Shown in pieces: positions 25,581 to 34,890 of a DNA stretch of 64,000 nucleotides. Where the stretch lies: NCBI RefSeq assembly GCF_002803065.1, contig NZ_NNBL01000035.1:1-64000 (forward strand). The letters run 5' to 3'. Position numbers and translations under genes: made by a program. The notes below the pieces were generated by a model, which made no database searches, was not told the origin of the DNA, and saw nothing but the letters and a program-made list of their open reading frames with translations. The number at the start of each line of letters is the position of its first letter. The stretch's first letter is position 1. This stretch comes from Streptomyces sp. CB01635 (GTDB lineage: Bacteria; Actinomycetota; Actinomycetes; Streptomycetales; Streptomycetaceae).

Positions 25581-25755
25581 CCATGGGCTAATCACTGTCA
25601 CGGACTGATCTGGGTGGACAGGCAACTGGCGAGTGCGGTTGCTCTCTTCAACTGAGCGTTTGGTGGGGTTGCTTCGGATCGCCGTTTCGCCGAGTCGCTC
25701 GCGCATTGAGTCCAGTCCAGGTCGCAGTGGCACCCGAGCTCGTCGAGGCGCCGAC

Positions 25756-25968
25756 ACCAACTACGGGGCCTCCGGCTGGTCGAGCACCAGCATTCTGCAG
25801 CTGATCGGCACACCCGACGCCAACGATGACTCCATCCCCGACGTCTGGACCGTGCGAGCCGACGGATCTGTCCGCTTCTGCGCAGGAGGCCGGACAACCC
25901 TTCCTTGGCCCGGTAGAGGGATCATCAGCCCCAAGAGCTACTGGAATACGCGCAGCGCGATCGGCTAG
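25756..25968 (+). pseudogene. Remnant of an FG-GAP/VCBS-repeat protein C-terminus
   Basis: One frame encodes NYGASGWSSTSILQLIGTPD followed by IPDVWTVRADGSVRFCAGG and a terminal SYWNTRSAIG. This resembles the last FG-GAP-like repeat of secreted Streptomyces proteins. No N-terminal portion, start codon or ribosome site is present, so it is a decayed 3' end. Confidence 0.45.
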
Positions 25969-25984
25969 AAGCAACCAGCGTCAA

Positions 25985-26028
25985 GTCAGACCGGCTGGCC
26001 AGCCTGCGGGCAAGTCAGCCGGTCTGAC
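25985..26028. terminator. Strong hairpin, probable terminator
   Basis: A perfect 13-bp inverted repeat, GTCAGACCGGCTG (25985-25997) and CAGCCGGTCTGAC (26016-26028), has an 18-nt loop. It lies just downstream of the FG-GAP-like remnant, in a gene-free stretch. Confidence 0.6.
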
Positions 26029-26461
26029 CGGCGTGATGTAGTGCGGTGAAGGCAGGGTGCCCCGAGCGCCCGGGTGAACGCCTACAGCAGCATGGGGGAC
26101 GACAGGGCGGCCTCTGCACGCACGGCCATAGTGCTGCCCGAGGCGCCCCGGCCGCAGGCACTTCGCGGTAAGCCTGTACGACTTGGGGCACATGGCCCGC
26201 GTTCAGGCCGTCAGGGGCGCCGCCCAGAAGAGGCAGGTGCTGAACCCGGCCGAAGCCCGCGAGTGAGCCAGCTCTGACCAGGACAGGCCATGCGCACCGG
26301 CAAGCCACATCCGGTCACCGAAGGGGCGCTGCCCGTCGAGTCCAGGCTGAGGTAAGGCTGGTGCAGGAATGGTGACCTCATGATCACCCGGGCGACGCGT
26401 TGTCGTCGTCGTGCGCCGATTAGGGTTGTTGCAGTCAACCCCTACCGTGAGAGGTTCTCCG
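26029..26461. other. Gene-free stretch before the toxin module
   Basis: No ORF with coding character or family likeness was found. It should contain the promoter for the deaminase operon starting at 26462. No repeats or RNA signatures were noted. Confidence 0.4.
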
Positions 26462-27340
26462 ATGTCCGAGTCCGCACCGGATCCGTCAACTGTCCATTTT
26501 GGCAGGGACGGCATGCGCCGCTTCAGTCTCTTGGGCGCTGAGCGAAGCGAGCTGACTCAGGAGACTGCCGGACAGCTCGAGCAGACTGGTGTTCCACTGC
26601 AGGTTGCCTTCTACTTCACAGCGGCCGGCATGACGGACGGGCACACCCTCGCATTGTTCGCGGGGCATCAGCAGATCCCGGTCCCGCATGATGACGCCGG
26701 TGACTGGCTGCGGCTCGGCTCGGATGGGCCGGTGCAGTTGTGCTTGCGTCCCGACGGCGCAGTGCAAGGAGTGTTCCTTGGTATCGAACAGCCTGACATG
26801 TTCGTCAGCTCAAACGTCTCGACGTTCAATCGGTCCCTGGCAGTGCTCGACCGTGGACTGGCCGAGGTCGCTGCGGCGACGGATGTCCCCTCGGCTTTCT
26901 CTGCCTTCCGCGAGCTGAACGCTGAACTCCGCCAGATCGATCCTGCCGCGTTCGCCGGCCGGGAGAACTGGTGGCCACGCGTACTCGACGACGTCCGCCA
27001 CACTCTCAACTTCCCCTTCGCCTCCACCTTCGAATACCAAGACGACACCGGCACCAGCCAACTCGTCACCGAGGCAACTGGCCCAGGGCTTGCCCACCCG
27101 GAAGAACTGGTGTGGCAGAAACTGTCCGCTGCCGGCGTCCAGCCAGAACAAGTGCAGCGCGTCTACTGCGAGTTGCAGCCATGCATGATGCCGGGGCACT
27201 ACTGCGCCGCCTGGATGCGGGCGACCTTCCCGCACGCGGAGTTCACCCACAGCTTCGACTACGGCGACGACGCGGAATCACGCGAGCAGGGCATGAAAGA
27301 ACTCATCACCTACACCGCGCAGCGGGCAGGGCGCGGATGA
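26462..27340 (+). CDS. SUKH-like plus nucleic-acid deaminase-domain protein, 292 aa
   Basis: ATG 26462 is preceded by AGAGG. The N-terminal half resembles SUKH-4-type immunity domains (LALFAGHQQIPVPHDDAGDW; FVSSNVSTFNRSLAVLDRGL). The C-terminal half carries a deaminase-type zinc motif, VYCELQPCMMPGHYCAAWM, followed by FPHAEFTHSFDYGDDAESREQGM, as in the YwqJ/XOO_2897-like deaminases of polymorphic toxins. An N-terminal immunity-like domain fused to a deaminase-like domain is a known arrangement in Streptomyces. It overlaps the next gene by 4 nt (ATGA). Whether it deaminates or is an inactive decoy is unknown. Confidence 0.7.
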   Translation: MSESAPDPSTVHFGRDGMRRFSLLGAERSELTQETAGQLEQTGVPLQVAFYFTAAGMTDGHTLALFAGHQQIPVPHDDAGDWLRLGSDGPVQLCLRPDGAVQGVFLGIEQPDMFVSSNVSTFNRSLAVLDRGLAEVAAATDVPSAFSAFRELNAELRQIDPAAFAGRENWWPRVLDDVRHTLNFPFASTFEYQDDTGTSQLVTEATGPGLAHPEELVWQKLSAAGVQPEQVQRVYCELQPCMMPGHYCAAWMRATFPHAEFTHSFDYGDDAESREQGMKELITYTAQRAGRG

Positions 27341-29037
27341 ACGCTCAGACGTGGGCGCGGCCGGCCGCGGGACGAGAGCCCGCCGCCGCGGCCCTGCTGG
27401 CCTGGCTCACCGACCCCCAGGCGCCCCGACTGTGCCTGGTCACAGGTAGCAAGAGGTGCGGCAAGTCGCAGCTGCTGGCCTGGCTGATTGGACACGGAAC
27501 CCGTCCGGGCACCACTCTCGAGCGCCGTGTGCACAGTTTCGTCCCCCTGAGCGGACAGACCGCCCGGACCGCCGCGTGGGCCATTGCCGAACACCTTTCC
27601 ATCGCAGCGCGCACGCCCGGGGAGCTGATCCAGACCCTGGCCGCCGACCCCCGCCGCACCGTGATAGTCCTGCCCGACTTCCACGCGGCGGACGGCCCTG
27701 ACGGTCTCACCGAACTCATTCTGGCCCTGCTCGAACTGGACCATGTTCGTCTCATCGTCGAGACAAGAAGCGGCCACCCGCAGGCACGGACCCTGGCGAC
27801 CTGCAGTCCTGCACAGATGGACCTTGACGAGGCGCAATGGACCGACAGCGTGCGATACGCCGCATGGACCGCGGAACACCCGGATGACATCCCTGACGAG
27901 CATGAGGCGCCGCGCGCGCACCCGAACGTCGATCTGAACGATCCCAGTGCTTTCTGCACGGCAGATCCGTGGAGCGTGTCAGCACTCTACGAACACTCCC
28001 ACGACCTGCACGGCGGCTTGCGGGCGGCCTGGTTGCGCGCGGGGCAGTCACTGACCCGTGAACAAGACCACGCGGACCGGGCCCTGGTACTCAGGGCGGC
28101 ACTGGGCGACGACGCAGACCCACGCCACGCGCAGTCGCTCGCAGAGCTTCATGCCGGTTCCACCTGGGAGCTGGCATGGACACGGGTGCGAGGCGACATC
28201 CGGCCGCCCTGGCCGGGTCCCGCCCGCGCACTGGCAGCCGGACGCGGACAGAGGGCCGGAACAATCCTCGTCGCCGACCACATGGGCACCGTGCGCGCTG
28301 TGAACGAAGCAGACGCTGCCGCCCTTGGCCGATTGCCCCAGGCCAAAGCGCAGCCACGCGCCATCGCATCATGGCCCGATGGAACGGTCCTCGTGCTCGA
28401 CAACCACGGCCACCTCCACTGCCACAAGGCGACCCAGCCAGCCTCAACCGGCCTGCACGCCCTGTTCGACGACCAGCCCACCCCCCTCGATCACCTAGTC
28501 CAGGCCGCGAGTGATCACCTCAAAGACACCCCTGGCACCGCAATGACGGCGACCGGCCAGACGATCGCAGTCGCGGACGCCTCCGGCGCCGTGCACGCCT
28601 TCCTGCCCAGCGCCGAAACCCCAGTACCCCGCACCAGCCGGCTCCACGACGGAACAGTCACCGCACTGACTGCAGTCGAACTCACCGACGCCGACGGCCA
28701 ACCGAGCAGTGCTCTGCTCTACAGCGGCGGAGCCGACGGCCACGTGCGCGCCTGGCGCACCGATACTGCCCCTCTCGCCTCACCGATCATTTCGCGCCCC
28801 TGTGCGGTCACGTCTCTCAGCGCAGCCCACACCCCCTGCGGACTTGTTCTCGCCGTCAGTTGGGCCGACGCCTTGGTCGAACACCATGCCTTCGACGCCG
28901 GAGCGCTGCGCCGCTTCGTACCCGGCCTGCCAGTACAGGCCGTCACACTCACCGCCGCAGGCCACCTGGTAATAGGCACCGATCAGGCACTGATCTGTCT
29001 GAGGCCGACGAGCGACAAGCCGCAGCAGCTGGCTTGA
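27337..29037 (+). CDS. P-loop ATPase with beta-propeller-like C-terminus, 566 aa
   Basis: ATG 27337 overlaps the deaminase stop. The Walker A loop VTGSKRCGKSQLLAWL lies near residues 35-50, and a probable Walker B is TVIVLPDFHAADG. From about residue 280 onward there are WD40/propeller-like repeats (AGTILVADHMGTVRAVN; ALLYSGGADGHVRAWRTD; LVIGTDQALICL). The architecture recalls STAND-type sensors, but lacks the full STAND signature. It may sense or regulate the neighbouring toxin. Confidence 0.6.
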   Translation: MNAQTWARPAAGREPAAAALLAWLTDPQAPRLCLVTGSKRCGKSQLLAWLIGHGTRPGTTLERRVHSFVPLSGQTARTAAWAIAEHLSIAARTPGELIQTLAADPRRTVIVLPDFHAADGPDGLTELILALLELDHVRLIVETRSGHPQARTLATCSPAQMDLDEAQWTDSVRYAAWTAEHPDDIPDEHEAPRAHPNVDLNDPSAFCTADPWSVSALYEHSHDLHGGLRAAWLRAGQSLTREQDHADRALVLRAALGDDADPRHAQSLAELHAGSTWELAWTRVRGDIRPPWPGPARALAAGRGQRAGTILVADHMGTVRAVNEADAAALGRLPQAKAQPRAIASWPDGTVLVLDNHGHLHCHKATQPASTGLHALFDDQPTPLDHLVQAASDHLKDTPGTAMTATGQTIAVADASGAVHAFLPSAETPVPRTSRLHDGTVTALTAVELTDADGQPSSALLYSGGADGHVRAWRTDTAPLASPIISRPCAVTSLSAAHTPCGLVLAVSWADALVEHHAFDAGALRRFVPGLPVQAVTLTAAGHLVIGTDQALICLRPTSDKPQQLA

Positions 29038-29114
29038 CCCGAGCTATGCGAGCTTGACGATCTTTTAGCTTCCCTAGAGGGTAAGCGGGTTGACGTCTTA
29101 CGGGGGAATGGCAA

Positions 29115-30692
29115 GTGGGGAAGACTCTGCCCGACGACCTTGTCGCGGTAATGGATCTAGTCGGTGTCAGCTGGCCCAACATCGACGAGGACGAAGTCCG
29201 CGGCAGCGCCAAGGACTACCGCCACCTCGCCGACGGCATCCGCGACATCATCACCGAGGGCAACAGAGCCTGCTCCCACATCGTGGGGGGCAAAAGCAAG
29301 GGCAAGACGGTCCAGGCCATCGACCGCCGGTGGGGCAAACTGACCACCAAGGACCTGTCGACCTTCATCAAAGCACTCGACGACCTCGCCGACGCCCTGG
29401 ACGACTGCGCCGGCTTCATCGAGGGCTGCAAGATCGTCTGCATTACAGAACTCAGCGCAACCGCCGCCACCGCCACGGCCGGCGTCATCGGCATGTTCTT
29501 CACTGCAGGTCTCAGTGGCCTACTCAGCGCGGGCGCCATCGCCGCATGCCGCATCGCGCTGCACGAAGCCATCAACTACGCGACCGGCGAGATCACCTCC
29601 ATCGTCACGGACAAGATCGAAGCAAAGATCCTCGACAAGATCGAAGACCTCTTCACCGACCAACTCGATGCCCACGACGACAACGACCTGGGCCACTACG
29701 CCGTCGGTACCGGCGACATGGCCCAAGACCTCGCCATCGAGTTCGACGACTTCGACAAAGCCTCGGGCGACTACGACAAAACCAAGCGCAACTTCGACAA
29801 GAAGAAGAACGCCCACAAGACCGGCGGCGGCAAACGGCGCAGCTCAGTCAAGAAGGACAGCCGCTTCCACAAACTCGCCACGGTCATGGACAAGGCCGAG
29901 GACGCCGTCGACAAGAAAGCCGACGAGACCGTGCACGTCCTCGAGAAGCACGGCGGCAAGATCGATGCGAGCAAGAAGGAACACAAAAAGAGCGACGAGA
30001 AGACCCGCGACGACGTCAACCGATGCAAGGTCGACGATGACGACACCCCGATGTATCTGCTCAACGCAGACGGCACCGTAGAGCGGCTGAACCCAGACGG
30101 CTCCACCGACCCCGTCAAGAAGACCGACAACTCCGGCATCCGTGACCTCATGACGGAACCCGGCCAGAAACCCGGAGAAGCCGGCCGCGTCTGGCGACCA
30201 CGCAAAGGGCAAAAGGGCCCCTCGTACCCCGTCAGCCCCAGCAAAGACAAGGCGGTCGTCACCTCGCGCAAGGTGGCACCAGGCAGCACCGACCTGTCCC
30301 GCGCCACTCAGATCGCCCGCTACCACAACCAGGACTGGGGCGGCGGCAACTACGCCGCAGGCCGCTACCAAGACCCCTCGGGCAAAGAAATGGTCCTGGT
30401 CACCAACAGCGAAGGCCCCCACTCCGAACGCACCCTCGGCTATCCCATCCTCAAAGCCGAAAAACAGGACAACCTCACAGAGGTATACACCGAACGAGAA
30501 CCCTGCCAGGGACGCCCCTCATGGTGCGACAAGTGGACGGCCAAATACTTCGGGTCAGACCTTGAAGTCACCCACTCAGCGAAGTACCTCAACTCCGAAG
30601 AGCCCAAAATCCGGGACGTGGAACACGAGAAGTACCGCTCCCAACTCGAGAAGGACCAAAAAGCCCACGGCGTGAGCGGCGGCTTCCGCTGA
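29115..30692 (+). CDS. Polymorphic toxin with N-terminal WXG-like/helical domain and C-terminal deaminase domain, 525 aa
   Basis: Start GTG 29115 is preceded by GGGGGA. The N-terminus is helical and WXG100-like (SWPNIDEDEVRGSAKDYRHL; DALDDCAGFIEGC), with a hydrophobic TATAGVIGMFFTAGLSGLLSAGAI segment and a long Lys/Asp-rich linker. The C-terminal domain has SERTLGYPIL and VYTEREPCQGRPSWCDKW, the Zn-binding SER / PCxxxxxxC pattern of XOO_2897-type nucleic-acid/nucleotide deaminase toxins. Export through a type VII-like system is plausible. The next gene is its likely immunity protein. Confidence 0.78.
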   Translation: MGKTLPDDLVAVMDLVGVSWPNIDEDEVRGSAKDYRHLADGIRDIITEGNRACSHIVGGKSKGKTVQAIDRRWGKLTTKDLSTFIKALDDLADALDDCAGFIEGCKIVCITELSATAATATAGVIGMFFTAGLSGLLSAGAIAACRIALHEAINYATGEITSIVTDKIEAKILDKIEDLFTDQLDAHDDNDLGHYAVGTGDMAQDLAIEFDDFDKASGDYDKTKRNFDKKKNAHKTGGGKRRSSVKKDSRFHKLATVMDKAEDAVDKKADETVHVLEKHGGKIDASKKEHKKSDEKTRDDVNRCKVDDDDTPMYLLNADGTVERLNPDGSTDPVKKTDNSGIRDLMTEPGQKPGEAGRVWRPRKGQKGPSYPVSPSKDKAVVTSRKVAPGSTDLSRATQIARYHNQDWGGGNYAAGRYQDPSGKEMVLVTNSEGPHSERTLGYPILKAEKQDNLTEVYTEREPCQGRPSWCDKWTAKYFGSDLEVTHSAKYLNSEEPKIRDVEHEKYRSQLEKDQKAHGVSGGFR

Positions 30693-30741
30693 CCGCCACA
30701 CAGCCCCGTAGACGCCACACGGCCCCGTAGAGTGGAGCACC

Positions 30742-31302
30742 ATGAACGGCCTCAAGTTCGAATTGACCTATGACGAGTTGGTGAGCTGGTTCGGCACCGA
30801 GAACGTCGAGCGGTCCGTACGCGCGGACGCCGAAGCTCTCGGCTTCTCGGGACCCACCCTCGACTTCCTGTGCTCCGTCGGCATCCCCTCCACACCGAAG
30901 GCGGAGGTGGGCGCTCCCAGCAAGGAAGCCAGCCTGCGTGCCTTCGATGAGATGGCCGACGAACAGTGGACCGTTCCTGAAGAGTCACGCAACTGGATCG
31001 TCCTCGGCAACCTCACAGCGACGACCATCGCCCTCGACACCGTCACCGGCACCGTGTACGGCTTCTATGAGGGAGCCGAAAACCCTGTCCCGCTCCACGC
31101 GGACGTCTCCTCGCTCGCCTACATGATCTACGCAGTCAAGCGGGCGCTGCCCGAGGTCGCCGTACAGTCGTCGTTCGATGGGCGCGAGGCCGTCATCCAG
31201 CGCGTTCAGCAGGACATCGAACGGCACGATCCTCTTCCCTTCGGCGAAGACAGCGAGTGGGTGGCCTCCTTCGAGGAGATCGCCATGGGTATGTGGACCT
31301 GA
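30742..31302 (+). CDS. SUKH-4-type immunity protein, 186 aa
   Basis: The start is ATG 30742, 50 bp after the toxin stop. Segments LTYDELVSWFGTENVERSV, SRNWIVLGNLTATTIALDTVTGTVYGFYEG and LHADVSSLAYMIYAVKRAL match the SUKH-4 immunity superfamily. Linkage with the deaminase toxin supports this. Two short near-identical tags, CGCCACAC-R-GCCCCGTAG, lie in the gap between the genes. Confidence 0.75.
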   Translation: MNGLKFELTYDELVSWFGTENVERSVRADAEALGFSGPTLDFLCSVGIPSTPKAEVGAPSKEASLRAFDEMADEQWTVPEESRNWIVLGNLTATTIALDTVTGTVYGFYEGAENPVPLHADVSSLAYMIYAVKRALPEVAVQSSFDGREAVIQRVQQDIERHDPLPFGEDSEWVASFEEIAMGMWT

Positions 31303-31463
31303 TCGGTCGGACCGCCCGGCGAGGACTCCTGCTCTCTCACCGGAGCCCGATCGACTAAGCACGAGCGTCTCCTGCACGCGCTGGAGATCCTTCCGCTGTC
31401 GGCTGGGGAAGCCGGGCATCGTTGAAGGCTTCGCGTTCGGCGACGTGTCGTGGTTGTGCGGTT

Positions 31464-31946
31464 CTATTTGGAGGGGCGCCAGCTGCGGGCGAGGTAGGCG
31501 GCTTTTGCGGGGTGCAGTCCGGTGGAGTCGGCCACGGCTTTGAGGGGGTAGCCGAGGCCGTGGTGGAGGACGACGGTGTCGTATTGCTGGGGCGAGCTGG
31601 TGTTGAGGGGGAGCGGGTGGTGCCGGCTGGCGGTGAAGGCGACCAGCTGCTGCCAGGCGTAGGTGGCTGGGCTGGGCTGGCTGACTACATGCGGCCAGTG
31701 GGTGAGGAGGTGGCCCAGGGTGTGGGCGACGGCGTCGGCGGCCTCGTCTGCGGGCAGGTGGAGTTGCGCGTAGCCGAGGTAGCAGCCGCTGTGCAGAGCA
31801 CGGAACGCGTCGAAGGCGGGTGGAAGTGCGGGCGCTATGCGCGCGTCGGCGTTTCCCGGGGTCGCCGGGCGTCTGGCTGGCAGGCTGCGGGTGGCGCGCG
31901 GCATGTTCCGCAGGCCTTTTGTGGGAGCGAGGAGGGCTGCGGTCAT
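31464..31946 (-). CDS. Small HTH/sigma-4-like protein, 160 aa
   Basis: ATG 31946 overlaps the stop of the upstream regulator (ATGA), so the two are translationally coupled. The C-terminus YDTVVLHHGLGYPLKAVADSTGLHPAKAAYLARSW looks like a sigma region-4 / HTH unit. The preceding region PADEAADAVAHTLGHLLTHWP suggests a helical region-2-like part. No full ECF sigma signature was seen. Confidence 0.5.
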   Translation of the reverse strand: MTAALLAPTKGLRNMPRATRSLPARRPATPGNADARIAPALPPAFDAFRALHSGCYLGYAQLHLPADEAADAVAHTLGHLLTHWPHVVSQPSPATYAWQQLVAFTASRHHPLPLNTSSPQQYDTVVLHHGLGYPLKAVADSTGLHPAKAAYLARSWRPSK

Positions 31947-33019
31947 CCGAAGGCCCCCGCAGGCAGGCCAGAGGAGAAGGCGCTTCGATTCCGGGCTTCC
32001 GGGGTGACTGCGGCGGCATTCCACAACGGGAGAACGGACTCGGGGCGCCCGTGCAGGGCGGCGACGAGATGCTCGACCTGCTCCCAGTCCGGTACCTGAT
32101 CGCCCTCGATCACCGCTGCGATCTCGCCAGGGGAGAGGCTGTGGTTGATGCGGGCGCTGAGCTGACGGAAGCTGGGATGGGCGTTGGCCAGCCGTAGACC
32201 ACGCAGTGCAGCGGACAACGAATCGGGACTGGGTGGCTTCTGCCCGTGAGCGGCGTCCCACAGAGGCCGCAGATCCTCGGGAGACGCATCCAGTGCGCGG
32301 ACGAGACGGCGGGTGACTCCCCACGTGGGCAGCCGGTCGCCGCTCATGATGCGGGAGACGTATGAAGCGGACACCCCGGCTTCCTCGCCCAGGACGCGCA
32401 TCGACTTGTCGCTGGAACGGTGCAGGTGGGACAGGGCCCTCCCGAACGTGGACACTGAGTCCGCGGTGGCGTCATCGGCACCCGCGGCACCCTGCTCTGC
32501 GCCTGCGGCGGCGCGCAGGGTGCGCTGGTGAGGGACGGTCCTCGAGCGGGTCGGCAACGGGGCTGCCTGAGGGTTCTGCAGCCGGGACAGCCGGGACTGG
32601 CGGCGGCGCGCGTTGTCCGCGGCTGAGTACTGTCGGCTGATGGTGTCGGACGTGGCCCTCATCGCACTGGCGATCTCCGAGGACTTCTTCTTGTCGCTGC
32701 GGGCCTGCTCCACGAGGGCGGAGGTCAAGTCTTTGAGATCGATATGCAGTTGGGCGAGCCGGCGCAGGGCGGCCAGCGGCTGGCTGCCCTCCGCGTGGGC
32801 GACAACGGCGTCCAGAATCTGGGCGCACTCGTCGGCGACCTGCGCCGCGTACTCCCGGGCGCTGGTTCCGCCAGGGTCCGGGAGCTGGCGCTTGCGGTAG
32901 GAGCGCCCGCAGCGGTCCGAGCAGTAGCGGCGGCGGCGGCCGCTGCGGACCGCCTGTTCGACGGTGTTGTAGCAGCCAGGGTTGGCGCATGAAGTCGGCC
33001 ACTGGTCTGATGCGCTCAT
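31943..33019 (-). CDS. Zn-ribbon plus HTH regulatory protein, 358 aa
   Basis: The start is ATG 33019. The N-terminus carries a zinc pattern, C-x4-C (CANPGCYNTV) followed by CSDRCGRSYRKR. A long helical domain follows. The middle has an XRE-type HTH (MRVLGEEAGVSASYVSRIMSGDRLPTW), followed by a second HTH-like part (LSARINHSLSPGEIAAVIEGDQVPDWEQVEHLV). It is a probable transcription factor paired with the downstream sigma-like gene. Confidence 0.65.
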   Translation of the reverse strand: MSASDQWPTSCANPGCYNTVEQAVRSGRRRRYCSDRCGRSYRKRQLPDPGGTSAREYAAQVADECAQILDAVVAHAEGSQPLAALRRLAQLHIDLKDLTSALVEQARSDKKKSSEIASAMRATSDTISRQYSAADNARRRQSRLSRLQNPQAAPLPTRSRTVPHQRTLRAAAGAEQGAAGADDATADSVSTFGRALSHLHRSSDKSMRVLGEEAGVSASYVSRIMSGDRLPTWGVTRRLVRALDASPEDLRPLWDAAHGQKPPSPDSLSAALRGLRLANAHPSFRQLSARINHSLSPGEIAAVIEGDQVPDWEQVEHLVAALHGRPESVLPLWNAAAVTPEARNRSAFSSGLPAGAFG

Positions 33020-33193
33020 CGTGCGTAGTCCCTTTCGGGGGTGCATCCCACAAAGACGGGGTGGAATTGGGGGGTTCCGCAAAGCGCCACTGGCAAGTCA
33101 CGCGTGCGTCGCCCCCGGGTGCCGGGCGGCAAAGGGAAGGGCAGGCGCCTCCAGGGTGGGCCGGCATCACGCCCGCCCACCCCGGATTTCGCT

Positions 33194-33463
33194 CTACACA
33201 GCGGAAATGCGCCGGTAGCGCAGCCAGGAGCGACGCAGCGCTGCCACGAACACCGGGACCGCGGCCAAGGCAACTTCGGCCTCGCTAGGCCGGAACACGA
33301 GCACGATGCCCGCGAAAAGCACGGCAAGGAACGGGCCGAGCTGCATGTTGACGTTCATGTCACGCCACCGCCGAGGTTTAGGCCACGGCTGGCGAGGGAT
33401 GCTAGCTTCGAGCCACGACAGCGGGTCACAGACCGGCAGGTCGGAGAAGTGGTCGGGAGGCAT
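33194..33463 (-). CDS. Small membrane protein, 89 aa
   Basis: ATG 33463 lies behind a strong GGAGGG. The C-terminal half has two hydrophobic segments, MQLGPFLAVLFAGIVLVF and EVALAAVPVFVAALRRSW, ending in a basic tail. It looks like a small integral membrane protein; no family was recognised. Confidence 0.6.
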   Translation of the reverse strand: MPPDHFSDLPVCDPLSWLEASIPRQPWPKPRRWRDMNVNMQLGPFLAVLFAGIVLVFRPSEAEVALAAVPVFVAALRRSWLRYRRISAV

Positions 33464-34009
33464 ACGCCCTCCTGGTTGCTGAGGTCTCAATCGGATGCGG
33501 GGCAGCCTCGGTTCAGATGTGGAGTCCGGGTCGGGGCCGCCTCGTGCTCGCCGAACGTACATGCTCACGCATCCGACACACCATCACTACAGACCGTTAA
33601 TGGGACAGTTGCGGTTATCTCTCGCAGGCCCGAGCCGAACCGGTCACACGGCGCTCAAATTCAAACCTTGAGCAGTCGCAACGAGGCACATATGTACGGC
33701 AGTTGATGGCAGATCAAGCCCACACGCCGGTGCGTGCCCCGTCCACCGCACCTCAGTTCCACCGGCGCACTCCAGCGCGTCGTCCGGGAGCTCCGTGCCG
33801 TCATGTTGGGGGGCGGCCGGATTCTGTGACACCCTCGCTCGCTGTTGCGCGGTTCGAGGCCGCGCGGAGATCAGCCGTGCAGGTAGTCGAGAACGGCCAC
33901 GATCCCGCTGACGATCCCCGCAATGGCGGAGAGCACACCGAGCGTGACGACGCTCTGGCCGCGGCTTCGGTGCCGGTGTGGTTCGCACTGCGCTGTCCGC
34001 TGCGCCTGA
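33464..34009. other. Degenerate stretch of gene fragments
   Basis: No intact gene is present. On the minus strand, one frame around 33871-33966 encodes VVTLGVLSAIAGIVSGIVAVLDYLHG, a single hydrophobic segment that could be the end of a small membrane protein. No start codon with a ribosome site was seen. Confidence 0.35.
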
Positions 34010-34339
34010 TCACCCCAGGGGCCGCGAAACACAGCGTGCTCGGCCCGAACCCTCCCAGGTCGCGGGCCGATGCAGTTCCCTACAGAAGTCACTCCAGTCA
34101 TCGGTGGCCAGATGCCCCCATGCGCCGGGCGCCGCAGCTGAGTTGTGTTCCGTCGTCGCGATGAAGTCGAGCCTGGCGGCGCGCGCCCGAACGGCCAACT
34201 CTTCGGGAGCGAGTTCCCCGTCCGAGTGGACGGAGTGGACATGGCAGTCCCCGCGGTACCAGGCCGCCCCGCGTTCGACCGCCCGCGTCGGCGGGAAGGT
34301 CAGACTCGACAAGATTCTCCCCTCCTCAAATCCTGTCAA
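34010..34339 (-). pseudogene. Truncated PHP-domain metallohydrolase fragment
   Basis: The frame starts at ATG 34339 and encodes AAWYRGDCHVHSVHSDGELA, then RAARLDFIATTEHN. This is the N-terminal PHP metal-binding block (HxHxxxSDG, TEHN). Similarity ends soon after and a stop follows at 34010, whereas full-length enzymes are several hundred residues. It is a decayed 5' portion. Confidence 0.65.
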
Positions 34340-34372
34340 GCCAACGCGAACCCAGGTTCACAGTTGAAGCAG

Positions 34373-34888
34373 TCACGGCTTGTGTGTCCCGCGCCATGTC
34401 CAACCCGACGTGAGCACGACCTCCTGCAGCGGGTCCCTCAGATCGTTGGAGTCGAAGCGGAAGTCGTCAACGCGCTGGCGGCGGCCGTCCGGGCCCTTCT
34501 TGTAGCTTCCGCGCCAGGACTTCACTCGGGTGCGAGGCCCCTTGCCGTGCCTGCGTGCTACGACACGCGTGGGCGGGTCGCCGGCGCGGGTCGTCTCGCG
34601 GACATCGGCGCAGACCCGTACCTCGTGGGCCCCTCCGTCCAGACGCATACGGAACTTGAACGTCCGCTCCACCTGTCGGCGTCCCATCCCGCTGCCCCAG
34701 CCCGGCTCGAGCATGTGCCACTCTGCCACCACGTCGGCCTTCTCCTCCGCGAGCGCGGTGCGTACGCGGTAGGGCTTGTCCGGGCCGTTGAGCGCGAACA
34801 GGGCCGCCTCCACGTGGGAGCGCGCCAACGGCTCCACGCCCTCGTCCGGGTATCGGGTTCCCGTCCGCCAATCGCGAAAGCGGCCCAT
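34373..34888 (-). CDS. Hypothetical protein linked to a T7SS cluster, 171 aa
   Basis: The start is ATG 34888, directly after the stop of the upstream gene (2-nt gap). The product is basic, rich in Arg and Trp, with a repeated charged pattern, and has no signal or membrane segment. It is the last gene of the minus-strand type VII-like operon; no family was recognised. Confidence 0.6.
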   Translation of the reverse strand: MGRFRDWRTGTRYPDEGVEPLARSHVEAALFALNGPDKPYRVRTALAEEKADVVAEWHMLEPGWGSGMGRRQVERTFKFRMRLDGGAHEVRVCADVRETTRAGDPPTRVVARRHGKGPRTRVKSWRGSYKKGPDGRRQRVDDFRFDSNDLRDPLQEVVLTSGWTWRGTHKP

Positions 34889-34890
34889 TG

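Noticed and set aside
33871..33966. Hydrophobic frame ending AVLDYLHG as a small membrane gene
   Set aside because: No convincing start or ribosome site; may be a fragment.
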